Positions 35,672-43,825 of a stretch of DNA of 64,000 bases are shown piece after piece; position 1 is the stretch's first letter; every line of letters starts with the position of its first letter. The position numbers and the translations under genes were made by a program. The notes under the pieces were generated by a model. The model did not search any database and was not told the origin of the DNA. It worked only from the letters and a program-made list of their open reading frames with translations. The stretch lies in assembly GCA_019637155.1 (NCBI GenBank), contig JAHBWE010000007.1:248001-312000 (forward strand), read 5' to 3'. This stretch comes from Labilithrix sp. Lineage in GTDB: Bacteria; Myxococcota_A; Polyangia; Polyangiales; Polyangiaceae.

Positions 35672-36811
35672 TCAGGTCGCGGCGTGTGCGCCTCGTGTCT
35701 TCTTCACGATGACGCTGCCGACGGAGTAGCCGGCGCCGAACGAGCAGATGACGCCGACGTCGCCGGCGGCGAGGCCGGCGCGGTGTTTGTGGAAGGTGAT
35801 GATCGAGCCGCAGGAGCTCGTGTTCGCGTACTCCTCGAGGACGGAGGGGGACTCTTCCGCGGTCGCGTCGCGGCCGAGGATCTTGCGCGCGATCCACTGG
35901 TTCATCGTGCCGTTCGCCTGGTGGAGCCACATGCGGCGGATCGCGGTCGGCGCGATGCCGGTGCTCTCGAGGTGGCTCGCGATGAGGTCGGCGACCATGG
36001 GGGAGACCTCCTTGAACACCGCGCGGCCGCGCTGGACGAAGAGCTTGTCCGCGTCGTCGCGGTGCTCCGGCGCGCAGCGGCCGAGGAAGCCCGCGTTGTT
36101 GCGGATGTTGTTCGAGTACTTCGTCGCGAGGCGCGTGCCGACGATCTCCCAGGCCTCCTTCGCGCTCGACGCTTCGAGGTCCTCGACGACGACGGCGGTG
36201 CACGCGTCACCGAAGATGAAGTGGCTCTCGCGGTCGCGGAAGTTGAGGTGGCCGGTGCAGATCTCTGGGGAGACGACGAGCGCGCGCTTCACGCTGCCCG
36301 CCTTCACGAGGTCGTGCGCGACGTTGATGCCGAAGGTGGCGGAGGAGCACGCGACGTTCATGTCGAACGCGAAGCCCTTCGTGCCGAGCGCCTCCTGGAC
36401 CTCGACGCTGATCGCGGGGTAGGCGCGCTGCTGGTTCGAGCACGCGACGATGACGGCGCCGACGTCCTCGGGGCCGACGCCGGCTTGCGCCATCGCGTCC
36501 TTCGCCGCGGCGACGGACATCTCGCACTGGATCGACTGCGCGTCGTTCGAGCGCTCCGCGATGTGGGGGCGCATCACGTTCGGGTCGAGGATGCCGGTGC
36601 GGTCCATCGCGTAGCGGCGGCCGATGCCGGACGCGCTCGTGATGAACTCGGCGGAGGATCTCTCGAGCGCCTTCTTGTCGCCGTTCGCGATCGCGTCCGC
36701 GTGCTTCGCGTTCTCGGCGTCGACCCAGGTGTTGAACGCGGCGACGAGCTCGTCGTTCGAGATCGAGTGCGGAGGGGTGAAGAGGCCGGTGCCCGTGATG
36801 GCGATGCGCAT
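35672..36811 (-). CDS. FabH2-type beta-ketoacyl-ACP synthase III (beta-ketodecanoyl-ACP synthase-like)
   Basis: A 379-aa thiolase-fold enzyme. Catalytic Cys155 (NVACSSATF), His297 (WLHQANGTMN) and Asn330 (YANTSSCGS) are present. Overall wording (TGLFTPPHSISNDELV, SPEICTGHLNFRDRESHFIF, SNNIRNN) matches the Pseudomonas aeruginosa PA3286 type, which condenses medium-chain acyl-CoA with malonyl-ACP and shunts beta-oxidation products into fatty acid synthesis. Canonical FabH is about 320 aa and lacks the N-terminal insert seen here. The ATG at 36809-36811 is chosen over a longer upstream frame with no family match. Confidence 0.92.
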   Translation of the reverse strand: MRIAITGTGLFTPPHSISNDELVAAFNTWVDAENAKHADAIANGDKKALERSSAEFITSASGIGRRYAMDRTGILDPNVMRPHIAERSNDAQSIQCEMSVAAAKDAMAQAGVGPEDVGAVIVACSNQQRAYPAISVEVQEALGTKGFAFDMNVACSSATFGINVAHDLVKAGSVKRALVVSPEICTGHLNFRDRESHFIFGDACTAVVVEDLEASSAKEAWEIVGTRLATKYSNNIRNNAGFLGRCAPEHRDDADKLFVQRGRAVFKEVSPMVADLIASHLESTGIAPTAIRRMWLHQANGTMNQWIARKILGRDATAEESPSVLEEYANTSSCGSIITFHKHRAGLAAGDVGVICSFGAGYSVGSVIVKKTRGAHAAT

Positions 36812-37133
36812 AGACGAGCGCCCTTCGTAGCCCAGGGCGCCGCGGAGCCGCAAACGATCCGGCTGATGCGCTGCGTCGAGTGTCGGGGCCGCCGTGATAC
36901 GCCGGCAATCCTTGCGCCCGGGCAGGCCGTCGCAGACGAGCTCGAGGGGTTCGGGGGCCCGAACGCGTGCGAGCACGCGCGCCGCACAGCGTGCAAAAGT
37001 GTCACCCAAGGTCGTGCGGCTCGAGGAGCGGCTCGAGGGGCGCGGCGCCGTCCGCGTTCGTGCTTCTGCTCGCGTTTCCGGTCGATCGCGGCGACGCGCG
37101 GATGTGGGCACGTCGCATGCTTCGACGGGGGCC
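36812..37133. other. Intergenic region, divergent promoters
   Basis: About 320 bp with no convincing gene. It should hold the promoter of the ketoacyl synthase (leftward) and of the small ORFs (rightward). One inverted repeat is clear: GTTCGGG (36949-36955) pairs with CCCGAAC (36958-36964), with a two-base loop. Third-position bias in the open frames is weak. Confidence 0.5.
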
Positions 37134-37340
37134 ATGCACACGAACCCGAAGCGCGACGCGCAGAAGACCGAAGAGGCGGGCCTTACGGGAGTCCCGGAGG
37201 ACGCGCCGTCGACCGTGAACCCGAGCATCGCGACGCCGCCGCAGCCTTCGGCGCCGCGCCCGACGCCGTCGCGCCAGGACCGCCTCGACCTCGAGCGCTC
37301 TTCGGGCGAAGGCATGACGCCGCCGCCGTCGAACCCCTGA
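37134..37340 (+). CDS. Possible small Pro-rich protein
   Basis: A 68-codon ORF (MHTNPKRDAQKTEEAGLTG start) with good third-position bias. It is charged at the N-terminus and rich in Pro, Ser and Asp later (VPEDAPSTVNPS; SSGEGMTPPPSNP), with no signal peptide and no recognised domain. It is probably disordered. Seven bases separate it from a 35-codon ORF. It is antiparallel to both flanking minus-strand genes. Confidence 0.45.
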   Translation: MHTNPKRDAQKTEEAGLTGVPEDAPSTVNPSIATPPQPSAPRPTPSRQDRLDLERSSGEGMTPPPSNP

Positions 37341-37347
37341 GCCGCGC

Positions 37348-37455
37348 ATGAGCAACACGAAGCGCACGCCTTCCGCGACGAAGGCAACGAGGACCGGCGG
37401 CCAACAGGGCGACGGCACCGAGCTCTTCGCCGTCTCGATCCCGAAGTGCCGCTGA
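37348..37455 (+). CDS. Possible 35-aa peptide gene
   Basis: A short ORF, MSNTKRTPSATKATRT followed by a GGQQGDGTELFAV and SIPKCR end. The N-terminal half is basic and Thr/Ser-rich; after a Gly-Gly the peptide turns acidic/hydrophobic and ends with a single Cys. The shape recalls a leader plus core, but no known precursor family fits. It ends 14 bp from the stop of a convergent ATP-grasp ligase gene. The ribosome binding site is weak, so gene status is unsure. Confidence 0.35.
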   Translation: MSNTKRTPSATKATRTGGQQGDGTELFAVSIPKCR

Positions 37456-37468
37456 CCCGGCGCGCGGG

Positions 37469-38686
37469 TCAGGACGCGTACATCTTGATGTTCGCGGCGG
37501 CGTCGCGCGCCATGCCGAGGGCGGTGTCGAAGTCCGGGTGACGGACCATCAGGTGGCCGTCGCTCACCTGCGTCTGCTTCCAGTCGCGGCGCGGGGTGCC
37601 GGGGCGGAGGAGCTTGTCCTCGACGACCCAGCCGCGGCAGTCGTGGAGCCACTTCCGCAAGCCCTCGATGCGCTGGATCGTGCCCCAGCCCTGCGCGCGC
37701 TTGAAGATGAGGCCGACGTTGTACTTCCGCTCGAACGGGCCCTCGTAGTGGTGCCAGCACGCGATGCGCGCCCACTCGCGGAAGAAGTCCGCGTCGTAGG
37801 TGTAGTTCATCTGATCGACCAGGCCCGCGCCGCCGGGACGGCACGCGATCTCGCCGAAGACCGCCTCGCCCTTCGGCGTCAGGTACCACTCCATGTGCGT
37901 GAAGCCGTCGCCCATCTGGAGCGCCTTGAGGACGCCGCGACCGAGCTCGATGCCGCCCGCGAGCTTCTCCTGCTTCGTGTCGCGGATCGAGATGCCGATC
38001 GGGCTGATCCACTCCACCGTGCGCGCGACGAGCGGCTTCGGGATGTACTGCGTCACGTTCTCCATCATCGGGCGGCCGTCGATGCAGAGCGTGTCGTAGG
38101 TGAACTCCTCGCCGTCGATGTACTCCTCGCAGCTCGCCTCGTTGCGGCCGCCCATCGCGCGGAGCGCCGCGTCGAGCTCGGACTTGTCGCGGATGTGGAA
38201 CGTGTCCGCGCATCCCGCGCCCGCGATCGGCTTCAGGATGATCGGGTAGCCGAGCTCCTCGACCGTCTCGAAGACGTCCTTCGCGGTGTGGACGCGGCGT
38301 GACTTCGGCACGCGAAGGCCCGCCGCCGCGATGCGCTCCTTCATCAGCTGCTTGTCGCGGAAGCCGCGCACCACGTCGGCGCTCATGCCCGCGATGCCCC
38401 AGCGCTCGCGCATGCGCGCGGCGAGCATGACGAGCGGCTCCCAGTTCGTGAGCACCCGATCGACGTGCCGCCCCCGCATCCAGTCGGTCACGCGCTGGAT
38501 CACGTCCTGCTCGTCCATGATGCGCGGCACCTGCAGGTAGTCCGCGAGGTACGGCTTCACGCGCTGCGGGAGCGAGTCGCGCGGGGTGTCGCCCACGCCA
38601 TAGACCGCCGCGCCGACCTCGGCGAGGCCGCGCGAAAAATTGATCATCTCGGCGGGGTACGACGGCGACAGAAGAACGACGCGCAT
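37469..38686 (-). CDS. ATP-grasp carboxylate-amine/thiol ligase
   Basis: A 405-aa cytosolic enzyme of the ATP-grasp superfamily, which activates a carboxylate as acyl-phosphate and joins it to an amine or thiol. The pre-ATP domain (1-115) is followed by the grasp domain: the ATP-binding LGYPIILKPIAGAGCADTF near 149-167, EEYIDGEEFTYDTL near 187-200, and magnesium ligands in GEAVFGEIACRPGGAG. It is like the uncharacterised ATP-grasp proteins annotated as biotin carboxylase or D-ala-D-ala ligase-like. It follows ligA by 15 bp in one operon. The substrate is unknown. Confidence 0.88.
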   Translation of the reverse strand: MRVVLLSPSYPAEMINFSRGLAEVGAAVYGVGDTPRDSLPQRVKPYLADYLQVPRIMDEQDVIQRVTDWMRGRHVDRVLTNWEPLVMLAARMRERWGIAGMSADVVRGFRDKQLMKERIAAAGLRVPKSRRVHTAKDVFETVEELGYPIILKPIAGAGCADTFHIRDKSELDAALRAMGGRNEASCEEYIDGEEFTYDTLCIDGRPMMENVTQYIPKPLVARTVEWISPIGISIRDTKQEKLAGGIELGRGVLKALQMGDGFTHMEWYLTPKGEAVFGEIACRPGGAGLVDQMNYTYDADFFREWARIACWHHYEGPFERKYNVGLIFKRAQGWGTIQRIEGLRKWLHDCRGWVVEDKLLRPGTPRRDWKQTQVSDGHLMVRHPDFDTALGMARDAAANIKMYAS

Positions 38687-38701
38687 GACGACCGAGTCTT
38701 A

Positions 38702-40753
38702 TCACGGCTCCTCCTCGGGGGCCGAGACGGTCTTCTTCTTCGCCCGCGCCTTCTTCGGTTTGGGCTCGGCCGGCTCGGCGGCCGCCGCTGCCGCCGCCGC
38801 GGCGCGCGGGCTCTCGATGTGCTCGCCCGCCTCCGCGCGCGCGACGAGCGCCATGAACTGATCCGCGTCGATGCAGGCGGTGCCGTACTTCTTCGCCTTC
38901 TCCGCCTTCGTCGACCCCGAGCCCGGATCGGCGAGGACGAGGAAATCGAGGTCCTTCGTGACGCCGGCGAGCAGCGTGCCGCCGTGCTTCTCGACGAGCT
39001 CCTCGTACTCCTTGCGCGGACGCGGCAGCGTGCCGGTGAAGCAGAAGCTCCGGCCGTAGAGGCCGCCGCCCGTCTTCGGCGGCACCGGCTCGATGCCCGC
39101 CGCGCGCAGGCGCCCGATCTCGTCGCGACGCGCCGCGAGGCCGGCGACCACGCTCTTCGCCTTGATCTCGCCCATCCCCTTCAGACCCGCGATCTCCTCC
39201 TCCTTCGCCTCGAAGAGCTTCTCGAGCGTGTCGTAGCCGTTCGCGACGAGGAGCTTCGCCGTCTCGAACGCGAAGTCCTCCATCCCGAGCGACGCGAGGA
39301 ACACCGGGAGCGTGAGCGGCAGCCGCGCGTGGAGGTTCGCGACGATCTTCTTCGCCGAGAGCTCGCCGCGCCGCTCGAGGCCCGCGATCTGCTCCACCGT
39401 GAGGCGGTACAGATCGGCCGGCTCCTTCACCAGGCCCGCCTCCACGAGCTGGACGATCAGCTTCTCGCCCCACTCGAGGATGTCCTGCACGCCGACCCAG
39501 CGCCGGAGACGGCCGGTGACGATCGCGAAGCACTCCTTGTTCGTGCATTGCAGGTACTCGCCGCGGCGGGTGAGCGGCTGCTTGCAGGAGACGCACGCTT
39601 CCGGCGGCGTCGCGACGGTGCCGTGCTTGACGACGACCTCCTCGAGGTAGGGGATCACGTCGTTGCGGCGCGAGACGAGGACCTCGTCGCCGACCCCGAC
39701 CCCGAGGCGCTCGACGTTGGATGTATTATGCAAGGACACGTTCTGCACGATCGCGCCGCCGATGTCGACCGGCTCGACCTGCGCGATCGGCGTGACGCGG
39801 CCGGAGGGCCCCGTCTCCCACGTGATCGCGACGACCTTGCTGTTCTTCGCCAGCGACGGGAACTTGAACGCCACCGCCGCGCGCGGGCGATCGCCGAGCT
39901 CGCCGAGGAGGTGCTGCGAGCGGAGGTCGTTCGCGCGCACGACGAGGCCGTCGATCTCGTAGTCGAGCGCGCCGCGCTTCGACGCGACGTAGTCCTGATG
40001 CACCCTGAGCGCGCCCTCGAGGTCCGTCACCGTGAACCACGGCACGATGAGCCCGAGCGCCGAGAGCGCCTCGTACTTCTCCTCTTCCGTCGCGTACTCC
40101 TTCGGTCCGCCTTCGAGGTCGTAGAACATCACCGTGAGGTACTGGCAGCCCTCGCCGTCGAAGCGCTTCGACGTGCCCGCCGCCTTGTTGCGCGGCGTCG
40201 CGACGTAGCCGGGGAACCCGCGCTTCACGTCGGAGAGCTTCAGGATGATCTCGCCGCGGATCGACACGGTGAGCTTCTCGGGCAAGCGCGAAGGCACGCC
40301 CTGCATCCGCCGCGCGTTGGGCGTGATGTTCTCGCCGACGTGGCCGTCGCCGCGCGTGATCGCCTCCGCGATGCGGCCGTCGACGTAGTTCACCGCGAGG
40401 GAGAGGCCGTCGAGCTTCTCGGTGACGAGGAGCGAGGTCGTGATCGGCGCGAGCCCCGCCTCCGCGCCGAGCTTGTCGCATCGCTCGGCCCATTGCCGGA
40501 GCTCCGCCTCGTTGACCGCCTTGTTGAGCGAGCCCATCGGGATCGCGTGGCGCGCCTTCGGCCACTCGCCGCCCGCCGGCGCCGGCGCGCCGATGCTCTT
40601 CAGCGCCGCGCTGTCGGGCGCGAGGCGGCGAAGCTCGTCCTCGAGCTCGTCGTACGCGGCGTCCGAGACGAGCGGCTGCCCGTTGTAGTAGGCGTCCTTG
40701 TACTTCTTGACGAGCCCCTCGAGCTCCGTCACCCGGTCGTTCGCGGCGGCCAT
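38702..40753 (-). CDS. ligA: NAD-dependent DNA ligase
   Basis: A 683-aa ligase that seals nicks in replication and repair. Domain Ia (YYNGQPLVSDAAYDELE) binds NAD; the AMP-accepting Lys is K113 in EKLDGLSL; an OB domain follows, with four zinc cysteines (CVSCKQPL ... CTNKECF) near 405-427, helix-hairpin-helix motifs (LKGMGEIKAKSV) and a C-terminal BRCT domain (CFTGTLPRPRKEYEELVEKHG). An Ala/Lys-rich tail extends past the BRCT. Sequence is more divergent from E. coli LigA than usual in some stretches, but all core residues are present. Second-last gene of a minus-strand operon. Confidence 0.96.
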   Translation of the reverse strand: MAAANDRVTELEGLVKKYKDAYYNGQPLVSDAAYDELEDELRRLAPDSAALKSIGAPAPAGGEWPKARHAIPMGSLNKAVNEAELRQWAERCDKLGAEAGLAPITTSLLVTEKLDGLSLAVNYVDGRIAEAITRGDGHVGENITPNARRMQGVPSRLPEKLTVSIRGEIILKLSDVKRGFPGYVATPRNKAAGTSKRFDGEGCQYLTVMFYDLEGGPKEYATEEEKYEALSALGLIVPWFTVTDLEGALRVHQDYVASKRGALDYEIDGLVVRANDLRSQHLLGELGDRPRAAVAFKFPSLAKNSKVVAITWETGPSGRVTPIAQVEPVDIGGAIVQNVSLHNTSNVERLGVGVGDEVLVSRRNDVIPYLEEVVVKHGTVATPPEACVSCKQPLTRRGEYLQCTNKECFAIVTGRLRRWVGVQDILEWGEKLIVQLVEAGLVKEPADLYRLTVEQIAGLERRGELSAKKIVANLHARLPLTLPVFLASLGMEDFAFETAKLLVANGYDTLEKLFEAKEEEIAGLKGMGEIKAKSVVAGLAARRDEIGRLRAAGIEPVPPKTGGGLYGRSFCFTGTLPRPRKEYEELVEKHGGTLLAGVTKDLDFLVLADPGSGSTKAEKAKKYGTACIDADQFMALVARAEAGEHIESPRAAAAAAAAAEPAEPKPKKARAKKKTVSAPEEEP

Positions 40754-40765
40754 GCACGCCGCAGC

Positions 40766-41290
40766 TTAGCGCGACGTCGGCGGGACCGGCTCCATGATGA
40801 GACGCACCTGCTTCGCGATGCGATCGGGATCGGGCTCGCGGTGATGGAGCTCGTCGGAGGCGGAGCCGTGGAAGAGGTGCCCGCCGTTCGAGCGATCGAA
40901 CACGTCGATGTGGAGCTCGGTGACGTCGTTCGTCATCGACGGCGCGCCGTGCTGCGCCGCCATGCCCTTCGGCTCCTCGAGCACCTTCTTCACGCCGAGC
41001 GAGATCCGGACGAGGAGCTCGGGATCGGGATCGAGCACGTAGCCGCGCGCCCGCATCTCGCCTTCGATGCGCTCGCGGATGATCGCGAGCGTCTGCGGCG
41101 CGTCCGCCCACTGCACGGTGCCGTCCGGCGTCGGCGCGGTCGCCTCGAAGGCGTAGGTCTTGTGTCCGGAGACGGACGAGATGACGGCGGAGTGCGTCGT
41201 CACCTGCATCGTCCCGACGCGGTCCTTGCTCGGCGCGCACGCGGCGAGCACGAAGACGAGAACGACGCAGACGATTCGCGGCAAACGCAT
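40766..41290 (-). CDS. DUF4136-like lipoprotein
   Basis: A 174-aa lipoprotein from the ATG at 41288-41290 (a GTG three codons earlier is also possible). Lipobox VLAACA (Cys near 18). The mature domain, with [10 protein letters not shown] and a later [27 protein letters not shown], matches the DUF4136 type, common in outer-membrane lipoproteins of Gram-negative bacteria; function unknown. It lies between another small lipoprotein and ligA, with gaps of 10-12 bp, so it is in the ligA operon. Confidence 0.82.
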   Translation of the reverse strand: MRLPRIVCVVLVFVLAACAPSKDRVGTMQVTTHSAVISSVSGHKTYAFEATAPTPDGTVQWADAPQTLAIIRERIEGEMRARGYVLDPDPELLVRISLGVKKVLEEPKGMAAQHGAPSMTNDVTELHIDVFDRSNGGHLFHGSASDELHHREPDPDRIAKQVRLIMEPVPPTSR

Positions 41291-41300
41291 GACTTGCACC

Positions 41301-41600
41301 TCAGTTGCAGACCACGATCGGCACGTCGATCGGACGCGCGCGCACGGGGTCGTAGATCTTCAGGTAGCCGACCTCACAGACGCCCTCGGGTCCGAGCGGA
41401 TCGCGGAGGTCGCCGTCGAACGGCCGCGGCGCGGGCAGATCGCGCGGCGCCGGGATCGGCGCGCCGAGCGGATCGGGCGGCGCCGGCATGCCGTCGCCGG
41501 CGACGCTCAACGTGTGCTGCTGATCGGATGCCGCCGGCTCGTCGGTGTCGCCGCACGCCACGAGAGCGAGGACGAGGGCGGTGAGACGGAGCGCGGACAT
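41301..41600 (-). CDS. Small Pro-rich lipoprotein
   Basis: A 99-aa lipoprotein. The ATG at 41598-41600 is chosen because it opens a tidy signal peptide with lipobox LALVAC (Cys near 15); the longer open frame upstream is Arg-rich and overlaps the divergent promoter. The mature protein is Pro/Asp-rich with repeated Ala-Pro and ends in a short domain with two cysteines ([18 protein letters not shown]). No known family. First gene of the minus-strand operon that contains ligA. Confidence 0.65.
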   Translation of the reverse strand: MSALRLTALVLALVACGDTDEPAASDQQHTLSVAGDGMPAPPDPLGAPIPAPRDLPAPRPFDGDLRDPLGPEGVCEVGYLKIYDPVRARPIDVPIVVCN

Positions 41601-41762
41601 CACGACGAGGTTCGAAGCAGCACGCGTACCAGGACGCGGGCTCGACGTTTTCCGCTCGGATCGCGCGCGCCCCGCGACGCTTCTCGCCTCACCCACCGAT
41701 GCGCCACGCACGAGGTAGAGAGCGTGCGACATCGGGACGGCTCCCGCGTTATCCTCGCAGGC

Positions 41763-43145
41763 GTGAGTGACGGCGGCCTTACCCTACGGCTCGGCGGCGC
41801 AGCAGCGACGTCGCTCCCCTCCGAGCTTCGCGTCACCGTGCTGGAAGGACGCGGCGCCAACGCGGCGACGTTCACCTCGAACGGCCCCTCGCTCACGGTC
41901 GGTCGCACCGCGGCGGCGGACGTGTGGCTCGACGATCCCGCCGTCTCCGCGTTCCACGTCGAGCTGACGAGCACGCCGGCCGGCATCGCGATCAAGGACG
42001 CCGGCAGCAGCAACGGCACCTTCGTCGGCGGCGGCATCCGCGTGATCGAGGCGGTCGTGCCGCCGGGCTCCGTCATCGTCGTCGGCACCACCACGCTGCG
42101 GGTCGATCGCGTCGACGGCGGACCGCGCACCGCCGCGCCCGAGCTCGCGAGCTTCGGCCGTATGCGCGCGTCGAGCGCGATCATGCGCTCGCTGTTCGCC
42201 GTCCTCGCGCGCGTCGCGCCGACGGAGCTCTCGATCCTGATCGAGGGACAGACCGGCACCGGCAAGGAGCTCGTCGCGGAGGCGATCCATCACGCGAGCC
42301 CGCGCGCGAAGGGGCCGTTCATCATCCTCGACTGCACGTCGGTCCCGCGCGCCCTCGCCGAGTCGGTCCTCTTCGGTCACGAGCGCGGCGCGTTCACCGG
42401 CGCCGACGACGCGCGCCCCGGCGTCTTCGAGGCGGCCGAGGGCGGCACCGTCTTCATCGACGAGATCGGCGAGCTCCCGCTCGACCTCCAGCCGAAGCTG
42501 CTCCGCGTCCTCGAGAAGCGCGAGGTGGCGCGCGTGGGTCAGTCGTACGCGCGCCCCGTCAACGTGCGCGTGCTCGCCGCGACGTGGCGCGACCTCCGCA
42601 AGATGGTCAACGCCGGCACCTTCCGCGAGGACCTCTACTTCCGGATCGCGCAGGCGCGCGTCGGCATCCCGCCGCTCGGCGAGCGCATCGATGACATCCC
42701 TGCCCTCGTCTATCACTTCCTCCAGACGCTCCCGCCGAAGGCCCCGGGCGCGCGCATGATCACCCGCGAGGCGCTCGAGGACCTGAAGACGCGACCGTGG
42801 CCCGGCAACGTGCGCGAGCTCCGGAGCACGGTCGAGCGCGCGGCGATGCTCGCGCAGGGCGCCGCGATCACGCCGGCCGACCTCGGCTTCGAGCGCCTCA
42901 TCTCGGTCGAGCGCACGAAGGCGGCGTCGCCGGGCGCGGCGGCCGCGAGCGCGGCGGCGGAGAACGAGGACCTCCCCGACTTCAAGCAGGCGAAGCGATC
43001 GCTCGTCGACGACTTCGAGCGCGGGTACCTCGCCTCGCTGCTCGAGCGCAGCGGCGACAACCTCACGCGCGCGTCCGCGATCTCGGGGATCGAGCGGCAT
43101 CACCTCCGCGACCTCCTGCGGAAGCACGGCCTCCGCGGGACGTGA
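41763..43145 (+). CDS. FHA-domain sigma54-dependent activator
   Basis: A 460-aa transcription activator. An FHA domain (25-112, [25 protein letters not shown]) reads phosphothreonine and replaces a response-regulator receiver. The AAA+ domain (130-365) has Walker [10 protein letters not shown] at 161-169, GAFTGA (sigma54 contact) at 209-214 and a Walker B with [10 protein letters not shown] Fis-like C-terminal helix-turn-helix ([20 protein letters not shown]) binds DNA. FHA plus AAA+ fusions are typical of Myxococcota, where Ser/Thr kinases gate them. The GTG start overlaps no other gene. A Ser/Thr kinase lies two genes downstream. Confidence 0.93.
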   Translation: MSDGGLTLRLGGAAATSLPSELRVTVLEGRGANAATFTSNGPSLTVGRTAAADVWLDDPAVSAFHVELTSTPAGIAIKDAGSSNGTFVGGGIRVIEAVVPPGSVIVVGTTTLRVDRVDGGPRTAAPELASFGRMRASSAIMRSLFAVLARVAPTELSILIEGQTGTGKELVAEAIHHASPRAKGPFIILDCTSVPRALAESVLFGHERGAFTGADDARPGVFEAAEGGTVFIDEIGELPLDLQPKLLRVLEKREVARVGQSYARPVNVRVLAATWRDLRKMVNAGTFREDLYFRIAQARVGIPPLGERIDDIPALVYHFLQTLPPKAPGARMITREALEDLKTRPWPGNVRELRSTVERAAMLAQGAAITPADLGFERLISVERTKAASPGAAAASAAAENEDLPDFKQAKRSLVDDFERGYLASLLERSGDNLTRASAISGIERHHLRDLLRKHGLRGT

Positions 43146-43822
43146 TGCACGTCCGGCTCGTCGTCTCGGCGCTCCTCGCGGGCGCGGCCTGCACGACGCC
43201 GGACTACAAGTTCGCGCCGGACGACGCGGCGACGACGGTCGTCATCGTCGTGCCCGCCGAAGCGGGACCGAGCCCCGACGCCGAGGCGGCGCCGCCGGAC
43301 GCCGCGCCGCTCGAAGGGTTCCCGATCGCGATCCCCACGACCGGCGACTTCGCGGACGACTGCGCGGCGGCGACGATCCCGTCGGCGAACGTGCAGCTCG
43401 TGGTCGGTCCGTCCGACGGCACGCGCCGCTGCACGATCTTCTTCTTCAACAACCCGTGGGGCCGGAGCTACGCCGACGCGAAGGCCTCGTGCGCAGAGCT
43501 CACGCACGGCGCGAAGGTCGGCGCGCTCGCGTCGTTCCGCGGTCAGGACAAGGCCGATCGGGTGAAGGCGCAGTTCCCGAAGAACATGTCGCCGTGGATC
43601 GGCCTCGAGGTGCCGCCCGGCGCCGACGCGCTCGATCGGCAGCAATGGACGTGGGTCTCGGGCGAGGCGTACGGCTACGACGGCTTCCGCAGCGGCGCGC
43701 CCGCCGGCGCGAGCTGCGCGCACTGGATCTCGCCGCAGCCGCCGGAGGCGAACCCGAAGGCGGAGTGGGAGGACCTCGACTGCGCCACGACGAAGGGCTT
43801 CCTTTGCGAGGTCGACGAGTAG
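43145..43822 (+). CDS. C-type lectin-domain lipoprotein
   Basis: A 225-aa protein with signal peptide and lipobox (LAGAACT; Cys near 16). An acidic/Ala linker (about 28-55) leads to a C-type lectin-like domain (85-225): FFNNPWGRSYADAKASC, the WIGLEV strand, AYGYDGFRSGAP, HWI, DLDCATTKGFLCEV. Cysteines at the usual edges form the two disulfides. Such domains bind sugars or protein surfaces. The ATG shares a base with the upstream stop (TGATG), so it is coupled to the sigma54 activator, and a kinase follows by 3 bp. Confidence 0.88.
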   Translation: MHVRLVVSALLAGAACTTPDYKFAPDDAATTVVIVVPAEAGPSPDAEAAPPDAAPLEGFPIAIPTTGDFADDCAAATIPSANVQLVVGPSDGTRRCTIFFFNNPWGRSYADAKASCAELTHGAKVGALASFRGQDKADRVKAQFPKNMSPWIGLEVPPGADALDRQQWTWVSGEAYGYDGFRSGAPAGASCAHWISPQPPEANPKAEWEDLDCATTKGFLCEVDE

Positions 43823-43825
43823 GTC

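Noticed and set aside
36840..37050. Plus-strand Cys-containing ORF start (MRCVECRGR) upstream of the short ORFs
   Set aside because: It lacks a ribosome site, the bias is weak and the frame soon turns Arg-rich.
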